Program-made: the position numbers and the translations under genes
From: Cladobotryum mycophilum
Lineage: Eukaryota > Ascomycota > Sordariomycetes > Hypocreales > Hypocreaceae
DNA: 64,000 nucleotides
Assembly: GCA_036429605.1 (NCBI GenBank)
Contig: CM071589.1
Location: 2,790,001-2,854,000 of the forward strand
Direction of reading: 5' to 3'
Part shown: one piece after another, positions 23,177 to 34,900 of the stretch
How the letters are laid out: every line of letters begins with the position of its first letter
How positions within the stretch are numbered: the stretch's first letter is position 1
The notes under the pieces: generated by a model
What the model was told of the DNA's origin: nothing
Seen by the model: only the letters and a program-made list of their open reading frames with translations
Database searches by the model: none

Positions 23177-25420
23177 TATATTGATTACACTGAAGCCTCG
23201 CCGTATCAATTTATTTCTCCTGCTTCGTACTCCCTGCTTGTATTTTTATCTCATGTCTCAACTTCAAGGTTGCTTGGTTGGTTGGCTCTAGCAATGCAAG
23301 TAATTAGCCCCCATCCTTCCTTCCTTCTTGCGCCACCGCCACGACTTGTGCTTTCCCACCGTTCCACGTTTGATACGTAACGTGGAGCCCGTATCGCCAT
23401 CTTATCGTATCGTATCAGTCAGTGGCTTCCACGCTTTCTTCCTTTCCACCCTCCGCCCTCCACCATTCCCATTGTTATCTTAACGCAACAAAGTGTGGAG
23501 ATTCTTTTGCGTGCTTGCTTGCTTGCTTGCTCAAGTGGCCGCCGCGCTCCACCAGCAAGGCTCTTGGCGCTAAGCCACAACAATCCCACGTGGGAGACAG
23601 GGGGCACGCCTATTGAATATACGAAATGCCCAACCACTCCACCCCTGGCGATCGCTCTCCGTTGTGGATGTCACACTGGGGGACTGCTCCCTTTGTCCAA
23701 TCGTCCAATCGCTCCTCTGCTGCTTGGGCGTCATCATGCCGGAGAATATCCCCAGCGCTGGTAAAAGACGGTGTCCGGTCTATTGCTCATTGTGCACGGT
23801 CTGCCTCTGAAGAGATTCGAGATTCGATATTCTTTTTTTCATCAGTCTAATCGATGTAGTTCAATTGCTACTCCCGTGACGGCCTCTGGAAGTAGGAGTT
23901 CGCTATGCATGTTTATCGATTCGATCGAGAGACATGAGCTAACGCTTGTTGGTAGCTGCCTTCTATTTGCTGCATGTTCCAGTCTACTGTTACAAGTGTC
24001 CAGCTCCGACTCGAGTTGCTGTGTTTGCTGTTCCAATCACCTCCTGTGGGAATGAAGGAAGCAATGTTGATCCCGAAGAGCATCGGATACTGCACGTCAT
24101 TCTACAGAGGGCACTGCTAGGAGGATTACACCGAGCTGCATCACTATATGCTAGGTTGTCTCGTTATGCAGGGAGGTCAAGAGTCGAGCTTGGCTCCCCC
24201 GCATATGCCAGCAGCCAACCGATATTGTCCGCAGCAAAATCATCACACACAAAAAAAGTGCGGAGAAAACAATAATAATAAAAAGTCGCTTTCGACCCCA
24301 ACAACGATTAGGCGGTAAGCGCACATATGCAGACATGACCTTGTCATTGCATCAAGCAGCCAAGCACTCTGCGCATGGTATCCAGAATTAAGCAATGGGG
24401 CATATCATCATCATCACCACCGTTGCAGCGAGTGACTGAATCGCATGCGATTGTGGCTCTGTTTCATGGGTTGCGTCGACGTCTTTAGGGTAAGCCGAGG
24501 TGGTCGTTGTTGCAGCCATTGGATATCCATTACCACTCTATTACACCGCAGACTCATGGAGGATTTCTTGGCAAGGCATCTTCTTCCTCTTTCTCCCTCC
24601 TCCGGCTTACTTCTTTCCTTCCTTTTTGTTACATTACTCGTACAAAGCACAGACCAGAGGCTGTTGATCGAGTAAGAAGGCTGGAGAATCGAGATCGTGC
24701 GACCACCATCTAAATCTCGCCGGGCCAGAGATCAATCTAGTGAGAAGCTTTTTCCTATCATCAAGGTGTCGTTGCTCTTGCAATCTGACTCGCCCAGCCT
24801 GACTGCGCTAATCACCGCCACAATGACATGCAATGGAACGATGTTGAGAGGCCTCGGTTCTGGACATGGGCAAACAAGGGTTATGGGCGGTAGTGCCAGA
24901 GCAGACCGACATATGTTGTGCATAAAAATGGCTTGAGGAAATGCACGCGAACCATGCAGATTCTCGCAAATATGCACATGTCAACCAAAATAGTAGCGAG
25001 GATTTCACTAGGAGCGCATTCCTAGTAGCATCAGTTGGTGATGGAGTCGGTCTTCAGGCATACCAAAGGACATGGGTCTTGGCGCCTTGGGTTGCAGCAG
25101 GAAAAAGAGTACTTTGGCTGCAAGTACCTCCAACCCTGCCAATCGTGACTCAAAATCAACCAGTCGAGATGCATCGCGCCGCGGTATTCTCGGCAAGTTT
25201 GGCATCAAGAGCTGCGGAGCTTGCAGAAAACTGCTGCGGGGAAGTTTGAACAAGGCAAGGGAGAGATTCGAGCTTAGAGGCTCCATGGTCATTTGCAAGC
25301 CCATCCGCGCTTCCAGCGGATATGACTGGCTCCAGACCATGTTGCACTGCAGCAGCGCAAGCGCAAGGCTTTGAAATTGGTACCCAATGGCTATCATGAC
25401 CATGTGTCTTATGACGGGCG

Positions 25421-25462
25421 GCAAGCATTGAGCAAGCATTGAGCAAGCATCAAGCAAGCATC
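25421..25462. repeat. 11-bp tandem repeat, about 4 copies
   Basis: Units of the form gcaagcattga/gcaagcatcaa, degenerating into a TCA run at the 3' end. Confidence 0.8.
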
Positions 25463-26563
25463 GTCATCATCAATCATATTTCGGCGGTATCTGGCATGAA
25501 CTGGGGACCACAATGATTGCAACATTGGGAAGAAGCCCTTTCACAGGCAAGACAAATGCAATCATTTTCATGAGGCGAGGGAGCAGGCAAGAAGCAGGGA
25601 GTGGTTGGCTAAGTTGGATCCTAAATCATGAACAAATCCACCGTCTGCCACCTTTATTCCCACGCACATCACGTCCGCACATCTCACGCTCCCATTGGCG
25701 AATGGACCCGAAAAGACCCCAAAGCCGACCCGAAACTTGCGGTGACGTCTGAATGACTCGGCTCTGTCGTTTGCCCATCCCACGAAACATCCCACTCGAA
25801 ATGCCCACATGATCTTATCGCCTCGCTCGTCTCGCCCTCTCCCCCGCCCCAAAAAAAACACCCTTGCTCGGCTGTTTTCGCGTGTTTGTGATGAATGAAT
25901 GCAAGGCCCCAGTCGACCGGGCCTTTCTCGCCGTCACACCAATCAGGCACCGCATAACCTTGTTAGGGAGTGCTCACGTGGTACCTCAAAGGTGAGGCAA
26001 GCGAGGGAATTAATCAACCCTAACCTACGTTGGCATGCTCATTTACTCATTGGCCTGGCTTGGCTGAGGAGCCCATGATCCAATCAGAACAGGCAGCCTT
26101 GGCGAGAAGCCGACAATTTCGTCTGCGGGACGGCGATGAATCATCCCATCGTCGGGCACGGAATGATACGTCTTGGCAATGAAAAAGCAGAAGTCCTTTT
26201 GATTTTCAACCTGCCCAATTTGTCTCGATTTGCTAATGAGCAATTTTCCACGAAACGAAACCATAACACATCTTCCCCATATTTTAATTATCTGGTCTAT
26301 ATTCACAACAGCCGAAGCGAGAGTGGGTTTCATATCGGCCGCCGCAACATGTCCTATCTGTGCAGGGTTTTGAACCTTGAACATGGCCTTTCAAATGGGC
26401 CCTCGCAGCCTGCAAGCGAGTGAGAGAGCCATGCGTGTCCCCTCGAAATAAGACACTTATGCAAAACGGGTTTGCATTGCTATACCCTGATGATTATTAC
26501 TCTATACGGTTTACTTTCAAACTTGACATGCCAAAGAGCCACCAGGTTGCCCTCACCCGTCCC

Positions 26564-27485
26564 TCATCCGACTTCCTCTCCGACCGGTATCTGCGTCGAT
26601 GTGATCCAGTTCTCCATCCTTGCCTGACCCGCAAGTTTATTGCTACCACCGGCATCTTTGCCGCTTTGCGAGGTTTGTTGTGACTTGGCCTCTCTTTTCC
26701 TGACCACCAGACACAGGACTCGGCCGTAAATCGCGAAGCCCTCGTACGATACATCCATGGCCAGCTTCTTCTTGCTATCTCCGTCTCCACCAGCCTCACC
26801 CGGGGTTGAAATTGACCTCGCGGGACCCCTATGACGTTTTTGTGGAGGCTGATCCGTATCAGAGTCAATTTCAATTGCGGAACCCGCGTTATCCTCATCA
26901 GACCCCTCGAAATCGCCATCCGAATTCATTTCGCCCCGTTGCCGCTTTGCCTGTTGGTGCAAGGCGGCAAGGGGAATGTCGCCGAGTCGGACGCCATCGT
27001 CGTCGCTATCTTCCTCAGGTCGAATTGGTGCGGTATCGTAAGCCTCAACGTCAATCGGATTGGCATTGGTTTCTGATATCAGTTTTGACGAGTTGGACTG
27101 CATCAGCGATGGTCCCTTATCTCTAAAGTGCTTGTGCTTTGTGAGAAGTGAGTGCCGTGTATTGGTCTCCGTTAGGAACACGGATACTTCAAAGTCATCT
27201 GCAAGGGTCAGAACGCGCCAAATAATTGGTTCCTTTGTTCGATGAATTACCCTCTACAACCACGTCTTTTAGAGCTTTCTTTTTGGTACTCTTCTTCTTA
27301 CTCCTCTCCTTCTCTTCACGTAGCTTGGGGATGACTAAATGGCGGATAGACTCGATGACTCGAGGCAAGACTGGGTTTCTAGGATTTAGGAGCCATGACT
27401 GCGCCAGAGATGGATTATCGAGGTAGATTCTGCATTCTAGGACAGAGTATTTTGTGATTCTGAGGTATCGTCGAACAGGCGCCAT
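26564..27485 (-). CDS. Conserved ascomycete protein of unknown function, acidic, nuclear-looking
   Basis: Two exons: 27251-27485 and 26564-27198. The intron is 27199-27250 (GTAATT...TTGCAG). The splice makes DVVVEDDFEVSVFLTET in frame; total about 289 residues. The N terminus is MAPVRRYLRITKYSVLECRI followed by YLDNPSLAQSWLL and IPKLREE, then a Lys-rich stretch. Next comes an acidic, Ser/Asp-rich middle with KRQR and KRHR clusters. The C-terminal block contains MDVSYEGFAIYGRVLCLVV and ends with MENWITSTQIPVGEE. I recall closely similar hypothetical proteins in other Sordariomycetes with the same start and the same C-terminal block, so both ends look constrained. I know no assigned function. 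Basic clusters and acidic stretches suggest a nuclear protein (inference). It is divergent from mitochondrial IleRS. Confidence 0.7.
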
Positions 27486-27817
27486 CTTTGTCGCATGTGT
27501 CGTGAGCCGTGAGCCGTGAAGTTGAAGACGCCTCCTGAGTCTCGACGCTCATTCGTTGATGATGTAATGTCGAGACAGCTACTGCTGAATGCCCCGCGCT
27601 AACCACTAAAAATGTGACCTGGAACTGCTGCCGAACCCTGTAACAATACGCTGTAGGATGGCCTATCGATTGGCCTTGGAAGAAAGTTGTGATGCGCCAA
27701 AAACTTCTCCAGGAAGAATCTTGATGGTTTATCCCACATCGCCAATTTACCCCTAAAACCCGCCAATTGAGGCTCCAGCCCAGCGTGCCAGTCGTCCGGC
27801 ATGGTTCCGGCACAAAC
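27486..27817. promoter_or_regulatory. Divergent promoter (unknown protein / mitochondrial IleRS)
   Basis: 332 bp between two start codons on opposite strands. Contains direct CGTGAGCCGTGAGCCGTGA repetition near 27499-27518. No TATA box was identified. Confidence 0.5.
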
Positions 27818-30779
27818 ATGTCAAAGTCATGGAAATCGACGCTGAAGCTGCCCCGCTCAAGCTTCCCGTATGTTGCGTCTCATCGTTGCAGAGTGCATCA
27901 AGACTAATGCTGGGAACAGAGCTCGACCGAACCCGAAGCTCCAACGACAACATCTGCGCGACTGTTCCGATAATTTTTACCAGTGGCAGACGAATAACCG
28001 ACCAAAGGAGAACCCCTTTATCCTCCACGATGGCCCCCCTTACGCCAATGGCCCGCTTCATATCGGGCATTCCCTTAACAAGATCCTCAAAGACATGATT
28101 TTGAGAGTGCAAGTACAGAATGGAAGACGAGTCATATATAGACCGAGTTGGGACTGCCATGGGCTCCCGATTGAGATGAAAGCTCTAGAAAGCAGCTCTA
28201 CAAAGGGACTGAGCCCAGTCAAGATTCGAGAGTCTGCGAGGCGGTTGGCGAGCAAGACGGTGCTGGATCAGATGAAGGGCTTCCAGTCCTTTGCAGTCAT
28301 GTCCGACTGGGAAAACAGGTGGACAACGATGGATCGTGCATACGAGATTAGACAATTGCGAGTATTTCAGAAAATGGTTCGGAACGGTCTCATATATCGC
28401 AAGCACAAGCCTGTGTATTGGTCAATATCATCCCGGACGGCATTGGCTGAGGCCGAATTGGAGTACAAGGACGACCATATATCGACTGCTGCGTATGTCA
28501 AATTCCCTATCGTATCGGACTGGAGTTCAATTCCAGGGCTGAGTGGCTTCAAGGGGCCACTGTATGCTGCTATTTGGACCACTACCCCCTGGACCCTCCC
28601 AGCCAACAAGGCGATTGCGGTTCATGATGACCTCCACTACTCGGTTTTGCGCGCTGGAAATGACGGATTGCTTGTGGCAGAAAGCCGTATTGAGGAAGTG
28701 CAGAACAATCTTCCTGGTTCGGAAGTTGTCGCGCGGTCCATCTCCGGTTCTAAGCTCAAGGGACTTCACTATCGAAACAAGCTACAGGGTCAATCTGCCT
28801 CTACACAGCCAATCATTCATGCTGATTTCGTATCTGCCGATTCGGGAACCGGTCTGGTTCATTTGGCTCCTGGTCACGGACAAGACGACTACCAAGTTTG
28901 CTCTACCCTCGGTATTGAAGCCTTTGCTCCCATTACCGACGAGGGCTACTTCACCAAGGAAGCTTTCCCTGATGATCCTGATAAGCTGACTTCCGCCCCT
29001 TCCATCCTGGATGGTGGTAGCCAAGCGGTTTTGGAATTGGTTGGTGAAGATGTGCTTTGGACCCACAAGCTGCAACACAAGTACCCCTACGACTGGCGAA
29101 CGAAGAAACCGGTCGTCATAAGAGCTACGGCACAGTGGTTTGCTGATGTCGGAAGCATCAAGCAAGATGCCCTTCAAGCCTTGAGTCAGGTCCGCTTTGT
29201 TCCGGAATCCGGCAGGGTCCGTCTGGAAAGTTTTGTCAAAGGTAGAAGCGAATGGTGCATCTCTAGACAAAGATCATGGGGTGTTCCAATTCCAGCGCTC
29301 TACGATGAAAGTGGAAACGCCGTCATGACGGATGAGTCTATCGAGCATATTATTTCAGTTATCGGACAACGTGGCATGGATGCTTGGTTCTCTGATAGTC
29401 CCGATGACCCGGCTTGGGTGGCGCCATCACTTGGTGGGACCTATTCTCGAGGAACGGATACTATGGATGTCTGGTTTGACAGCGGTAGCAGCTGGACAGA
29501 GGTCGGACAACCTGTTGATGTGTATCTTGAAGGTTCTGATCAGCATCGAGGATGGTTCCAGTCGAGTCTGTTGACCTTTATTGCCACTCAAAAGGCAGAT
29601 GGCAAATCTGGCGCCGATATCGTTTCTCCTTTTAGGACACTCATCACACACGGATTCACACTCGATGCTCAGGGCAAGAAAATGTCAAAGTCTCTTGGAA
29701 ATACAATCGGCCCAAGCGAAGTCATGGATGGCAAATTGTTGCCCCCATTGAAAGTAAAAGGCAATGCTGGCGCGACTCGACATGATGCTCTTGGGCCTGA
29801 TGCGTTGCGATTATGGGCGGGAAGTAGTGACTTTACTTCTGATATTCTGGTTGGAGCCCCTATTCTGCAGCCGATCCACAGTGCCTTGATCAAGTATCGT
29901 ACTATTCTCAAGATGCTCCTTGGATCGATGCATCAGTCGGGAAGCCAAGCCCCGTTGACAAAGCTGGATCAGATAGCCGTCATGCAGCTGCGAGATGTCA
30001 TGAGCCAGGTCTGGGAGGCATACGGCAACTACGAATTTCACCGGGCTACAGTGCTGATCAATCGCTGGGTTGCAACTGACCTGTCTGCGTTCTACCTGGA
30101 GGGCCTGAAGGACCGTTTGTACTGCGGTGATGGTGGCGGCGTTCTGGTGCCTATTTTTATCGGGCTTTTACGAATGTTGGCGCCGATTACTCCCATGCTG
30201 GTCGAGGAAGCCTGGTCCCATCGGCCGGCTTGGATGGCTGACGACAGGTAAGTTTGTTGTTGTTGGTTCTGCCTGAAAGCTGTCTCGTGACTAATAAATA
30301 TGAGTAGTTCATTTGAAAACCCTGCTAGGCAGCTTTACAGCCTGCCCGTTATTGATGCGCAACGTTTAACTGTGGACCAAGCCCAGTTGCGGCGAGATTT
30401 GCCTATTTTATCAGCCGTGCATGATGCAGTCAAGGCTGGACTAGAACAAGCTAGAGAATCCAAGGCCCTTGGAAGTTCACTCCAGTGCTCCATTACCATC
30501 TCGGTCGAGGATAAACGTGTGGCGACTGTTCTCGAACAGTACATGGACGAGCTGGATGCCATGTTCGTGGTGTCATCTGTTGATTTGAATACAACCCTAC
30601 CCGGAGAGCCTATCTGGCATTACACGAAAGAACTCGAGGTTGAAGGCGCAAAGGGAAAGATTCATGTTTTGCCCCCAAGCAAAGCAAATGCTCGAGGTGC
30701 TGGCGATATCTTGCCGAGGAAGAGGAAGGGCTCTGTGGAAGATGCGAGGACGTTGTGGCGGCAACGCCAGCGTGATTGA
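27818..30779 (+). CDS. ISM1: Isoleucyl-tRNA synthetase, mitochondrial
   Basis: Class I aminoacyl-tRNA synthetase charging mitochondrial tRNA-Ile. Three exons: 27818-27867, 27920-30247 and 30308-30779. Introns are 27868-27919 (GTATGT...CAG, branch ACTAAT) and 30248-30307 (GTAAGT...TAG). All phases join to give about 949 residues. The first exon encodes a basic, hydroxylated presequence (MSKSWKSTLKLPRSSFP), consistent with mitochondrial import. The HIGH motif is intact at residues 64-67 (PYANGPLHIGH) and KMSKS at 604-608. The first AUG of the unspliced frame at 27870 would lose the presequence, so the short first exon decides the start. The C-terminal exon carries the anticodon-binding tail and ends RTLWRQRQRD. 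Confidence 0.92.
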
Positions 30780-30997
30780 TGGCGTTGCGTTCACATGATA
30801 TTGATGAAAGTTCGGACTGGACCTTGTAGGTACTTGGTACACCGCATAACACCAAGTTGTATCATGTTACCAAAACTTACCCCCTTATATATTATACCCC
30901 TCCACATATCTTGGTGAGGACTTTTGAAAAGGAAATGGGTTAAGGACATTGTAAAATAAATGAATTAAAAAATCTCAATGTGTGCTTTGTGAAGGCC

Positions 30998-31006
<9 letters not shown>

Positions 31007-31029
<23 letters not shown>

Positions 31030-31034
31030 TTTTT
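31007..31034. repeat. Poly-T tract, 28 bases
   Basis: Uninterrupted T run (A28 on the minus strand). Confidence 0.95.
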
Positions 31035-31317
31035 GGCTGTATAGAGTAGTACAAGAATCAATATGCTTGCATGCGCGTAGCGGCAAGGATCTTCCAATGG
31101 CTGATCCATCACCCTGCATTTTGGATATATCATCGTGCATGACGAGTGCATGAATGTTGGGGGCATTTGCATGTGCGTTTCCAGGGAGCTCCTCCACTGT
31201 AAACATCAATCACTGCCTATTATAGGGGGCAAGTGGAAGCATTCCCGAGCTTCAACCGTGTAGCGTTGTTTGACCACTTCACTTCTGCTTCGCTTCACCA
31301 GCCTGTCAAAGGAACTG

Positions 31318-31343
31318 GGCTGGCTGGCTGGCTGGCTGGCTGG
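31318..31343. repeat. (GGCT)n tetranucleotide run
   Basis: About six units; the same motif occurs at 747-765. Confidence 0.9.
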
Positions 31344-31913
31344 GTTCTCATTCCTTTGATTGATTCAACTGAGATTCACTGAGAGAGCAAGCTAATAAAG
31401 CAGGGTCGCACTCGTTACGGTCGCACCGACGTGACCACCACCACAACCCGGCAATTCAGGTCAATCAAGCCATCGCGCCAAATCGCTAACCGATGTGATT
31501 GGTAAAGTTGAGCTGGCACATGTCATAAAAGTCACATACGTACATAAAAAAACGTCCCATAATAACCTGATTGTGCAGAGTCAGTCACTCGCTCAGTCAG
31601 TCAGTCAATTCGCTTGGTTGGCTGGCTGTACATGTACGTACTTTGTTCGGCTTCTTACTCTCAACAAAACAAGCCCAAGACTTTGTTTGCTTTTATCCTT
31701 GTTTTCCCGGTTAGAAGAAGAGAGAAGAAGGGGAGAAGGGAAAAAAAAGGAACCGCCCCTCATTCGTCATCTCCTTTTTCTCTCCTACTCCAACAAAAAA
31801 AAAGTAGTAATAATCATGCATCATCTTCGTCATCGCTTTCACTGAGAAGAAAAACAGCAAAGCGTTGTTGCTTGCTCCTGTGATTGCGGCAGCATGTGCC
31901 GGCCGTCGAAACC

Positions 31914-34900
31914 ATGGCGGACTACCACCACCACCACCACAACCACCACCACCATAATCATCATACCCTTGCCCCACGGCCGGCAGGATCTCCAGCAGCA
32001 GCAATAGCATCGGCATCATCAGCATCAACATCAGCATCGGCGGGACATCGAGACGGACGACGCGATGGCTTCGCGACACCAGGCGATCGGCGCAGCAGCG
32101 GTTACGAGACGGGCGAATCGAGCAATGCGGCCCGCCAGCAGCGAGAGACGGTGCTGTATCATGGCAAAATACTCAATCTCCACGATGACGACGATGACGG
32201 CGATATGCCCCTGAACTTTAGCCCCTCCGGAGATATCGAACAACAGCAACAGCAACATCACGATGATGGGTATGCGCCTAGGGAGGAGCGACCGCAGAGA
32301 AAAAATAAACATAGAATCAGTGGTGGTTTCCTGTTGCAAAATGCTGCTGCCGGAGCACGGGTTTTTGGCTTTCGTCGCCAGAGGGGACATCAGTCGCTGG
32401 GTCATTCTCAATCGAGCGCTGGCCGTGATGCAGCTCCTCGGTCAAGCTCAGGCTCTGATAGGGGGCAACGACAGAGCTCCATGCCCACCCGCCACTCCCT
32501 TGGTGATCATCCTCCCGTGTCCATGGATGATTCTACTACTCGGGATCCCCGCAGGTTTTCCGACTCTCACTCCTCTCCGCAACGCCCGTCCATGGACCTG
32601 GACTCGTCGCAGGTTGTGCATATGGCGCTCAATCTGAGCGAATCTCGACGTCTTGCTGCTCGACGAAATATCGCTCGCGCCACCCCACCACGCCTGGCCC
32701 CTCTGCCGGACGCATCCTCTTCGGGCAACCTCAAGCAGCATCTGCAACAGCAGCGCAAGTCTTCTCGTGGCGGCGGTCCCAAACCGTTCCAAGAACCACC
32801 ACCCATGATTCCGTCCGGCGGCTCAAGACTCGGTAACCCTTATCAACCGACATTTGATGCTAGTCACGATGTCCAATATACCTACCAGTGCTCTTCGTCG
32901 ACACTAGCGAGAGCGCAAAAGGCCAAAGAACACCTGGAGCTTCTCGCACAGTATAGGCGTCTTCTCGAGGTGCTACCACCACTCAAACCGGGCTTCGACC
33001 GACCAACTTCTGGCAACCCCCCAGGCTCTCCAGTCGGAACTCCGGGGCCAGCGAACTTTGGTACCCACGTAGCCCCCGTGACATTGGGTCGACAATACAA
33101 TCCCCTGCAGTATATCCGAAATCGCAAGGTCCGAGCGCGAGAGAGACAAACGATTGATGGAGAGCGACAGGGCTTTGGAGATGTCGACTGCGTCAAGTCA
33201 TGGGTTGATACGGTTTCCAGCCATCAGTCTCTTGCAGGAACATCGCTTCTTCAGGATAAGACCTCGATACCCCTGTTCCCCAGCGCTGAAGAGCTATATA
33301 ACCAGGAATCGCCGGAGCCTCTGGCTAAAATGGCATCGCGCGCCCGACGACCGCGAGCGGACTGGTTCATGGAGCCTTGTGACATGATAGCGGATGCCTA
33401 TTGGCTGGAAAAAGATGGACACAAACATCTTATCGAGGACCGTCACTGGCGCAAGATCTGCCCGGCCCCGGCCGCCGAACTGCAAAGCCCCATGTCTAGG
33501 GAAGGAGATGATTCGAATATCAAGGCATCTCCCTTCTCCCTCAAACCGACAGAACAGAACGAAAGCATATTGGATGACAAGGAACCTGGGCTTTCCAAAG
33601 TTCGTACGGACCTTTCTCATGGTAGCGCAAAAGAGCGCGCGAAGCAGAAGCTGCAGACCATCAAGGGTGGATTTCATCACAGACATAATAATTCTGTGCA
33701 TGGCCACGACTTACTGCGTCTTAAGAGGGGCTCCGTTTCCGAATTTTCTGATAGCGAGAATGAGGTTGGTAACGAGGGAAAGAAGAAAACTCGCCCTAAG
33801 CGAAAGGGGACGATTTCCAGCAACTCGAATGATCTTCTCCAAAAGCAAATGTTGGAGATGTTGGCTAAGGAGGCGCGGGAGAAGGAGCTTGACGATGTGG
33901 CAGAGCTGCCAGAGGGTAAGAGTCTGGTGACTCCAGAGCAGAAGCCATCAAAACCACCAAGTCGCTTTGGCAGTAGGAAAGGATCTTTGGCGGAGTATAG
34001 TGATTCTGATCCCAGGTCTGTCCTGGGAAGAGCGCGACTCGGATCTCCTGTCCGACATGGCCTTTATGCAAATAATCTTTCCATGGGGTCGGTCGGAAAC
34101 TACTCATCCAATCCTAATTCTCCAGACCTTCAGCCTACTCGTTCTAGCACCATTGAGCAGATTACCAACACGGATCTGTCGCCTCCTTGGAGTCGGTCTG
34201 GCTCTCCTGTAAGGAACCCACTTGACAAGATTAAACGAATTATACGCGACAAAAGTGCCGAGTCCGTAGACTCCCAACCTGAGGACGGCGATGAGGATAG
34301 AGACTCGCGTCTTTCTCGAAGACACTCGGTGGCACCGACAGGATCAACAACTACCCTGAGTAGACGCCAATCTAGTCCTGGTGGAAAACTGATGCCGATG
34401 CCGATGCCTTTGCCAACTATTGAAGGCTCCAAACATCACCGTGCAAACAGTAAACGCCTCCGAGCGGAAGAAGCTGTTGGATTGCGGAGCATGTTCAAAG
34501 GGCCACGAATCGATACCGTTATCCGAGATGGTGTCTACAAGTTGGGAGATAAACTGGGAGACAAGATTTGGAAGAAGGATGGTTCGAGCGAATCGCCAGA
34601 GCTCGAAACGACAGATGAGTCCGATACTGATAGAATTAAAGATCGACGAGGAACGTCGCCATTTTCATTATCCCGAAGAACATCCAACAGAACCCAGGAT
34701 GGACGTCCAGTCATGCAGAAGCATTTCCTTGATTCGATGCCTCAGTTTCATCACGCCCCTGACTATCAGCACTTGGCTGCTGTCGATGGTGTCAATCAAG
34801 GCCGCCGGGCTTCTCGCTTTGATCTCCTGAAGGCGCCGCAGATCGATGTCCGTAGTGTGGCATCATCCAGGTCGCCTCCACCTGGCGCTCGCAAATCTCG

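Larger units (their letters stand above)
21584..26563. other. Gene desert, part 3
   Basis: No gene supported up to the 3' end of the next minus-strand gene at 26564. It holds the GT microsatellite, a TAGG-type run (about 23141-23176) and an 11-bp repeat (25421-25462). Frames at 25008-25457 (minus) and 25072-25374 (plus) are mutually overlapping and unrecognised. Confidence 0.5.
30780..31913. other. Intergenic, IleRS 3' side and promoter of the next gene
   Basis: Contains a T28 tract (31007-31034), a GGCT tetranucleotide run (31318-31343), a CAGT run near 31580-31607 and long purine-rich leader sequence before 31900. ORFs here (for example 31495-31845) are low complexity and not supported. 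Confidence 0.6.

Noticed and set aside
25421..25462. CRISPR-like repeat
   Set aside because: Short direct 11-bp tandem units without spacers, in a eukaryotic genome.
10992..26563. tRNA, 5S rRNA or snRNA genes in the desert
   Set aside because: I looked by eye for B-box-like GGTTCRANNCC motifs and 5S-like starts on both strands. The GGTTCGAGACTCGG at 21296 lacks a paired T-arm and an A box.
10992..26563. Transposon remnant or RIP-degraded repeat
   Set aside because: No terminal repeats, transposase-like or reverse-transcriptase-like frames, nor overall AT-richness typical of RIP.
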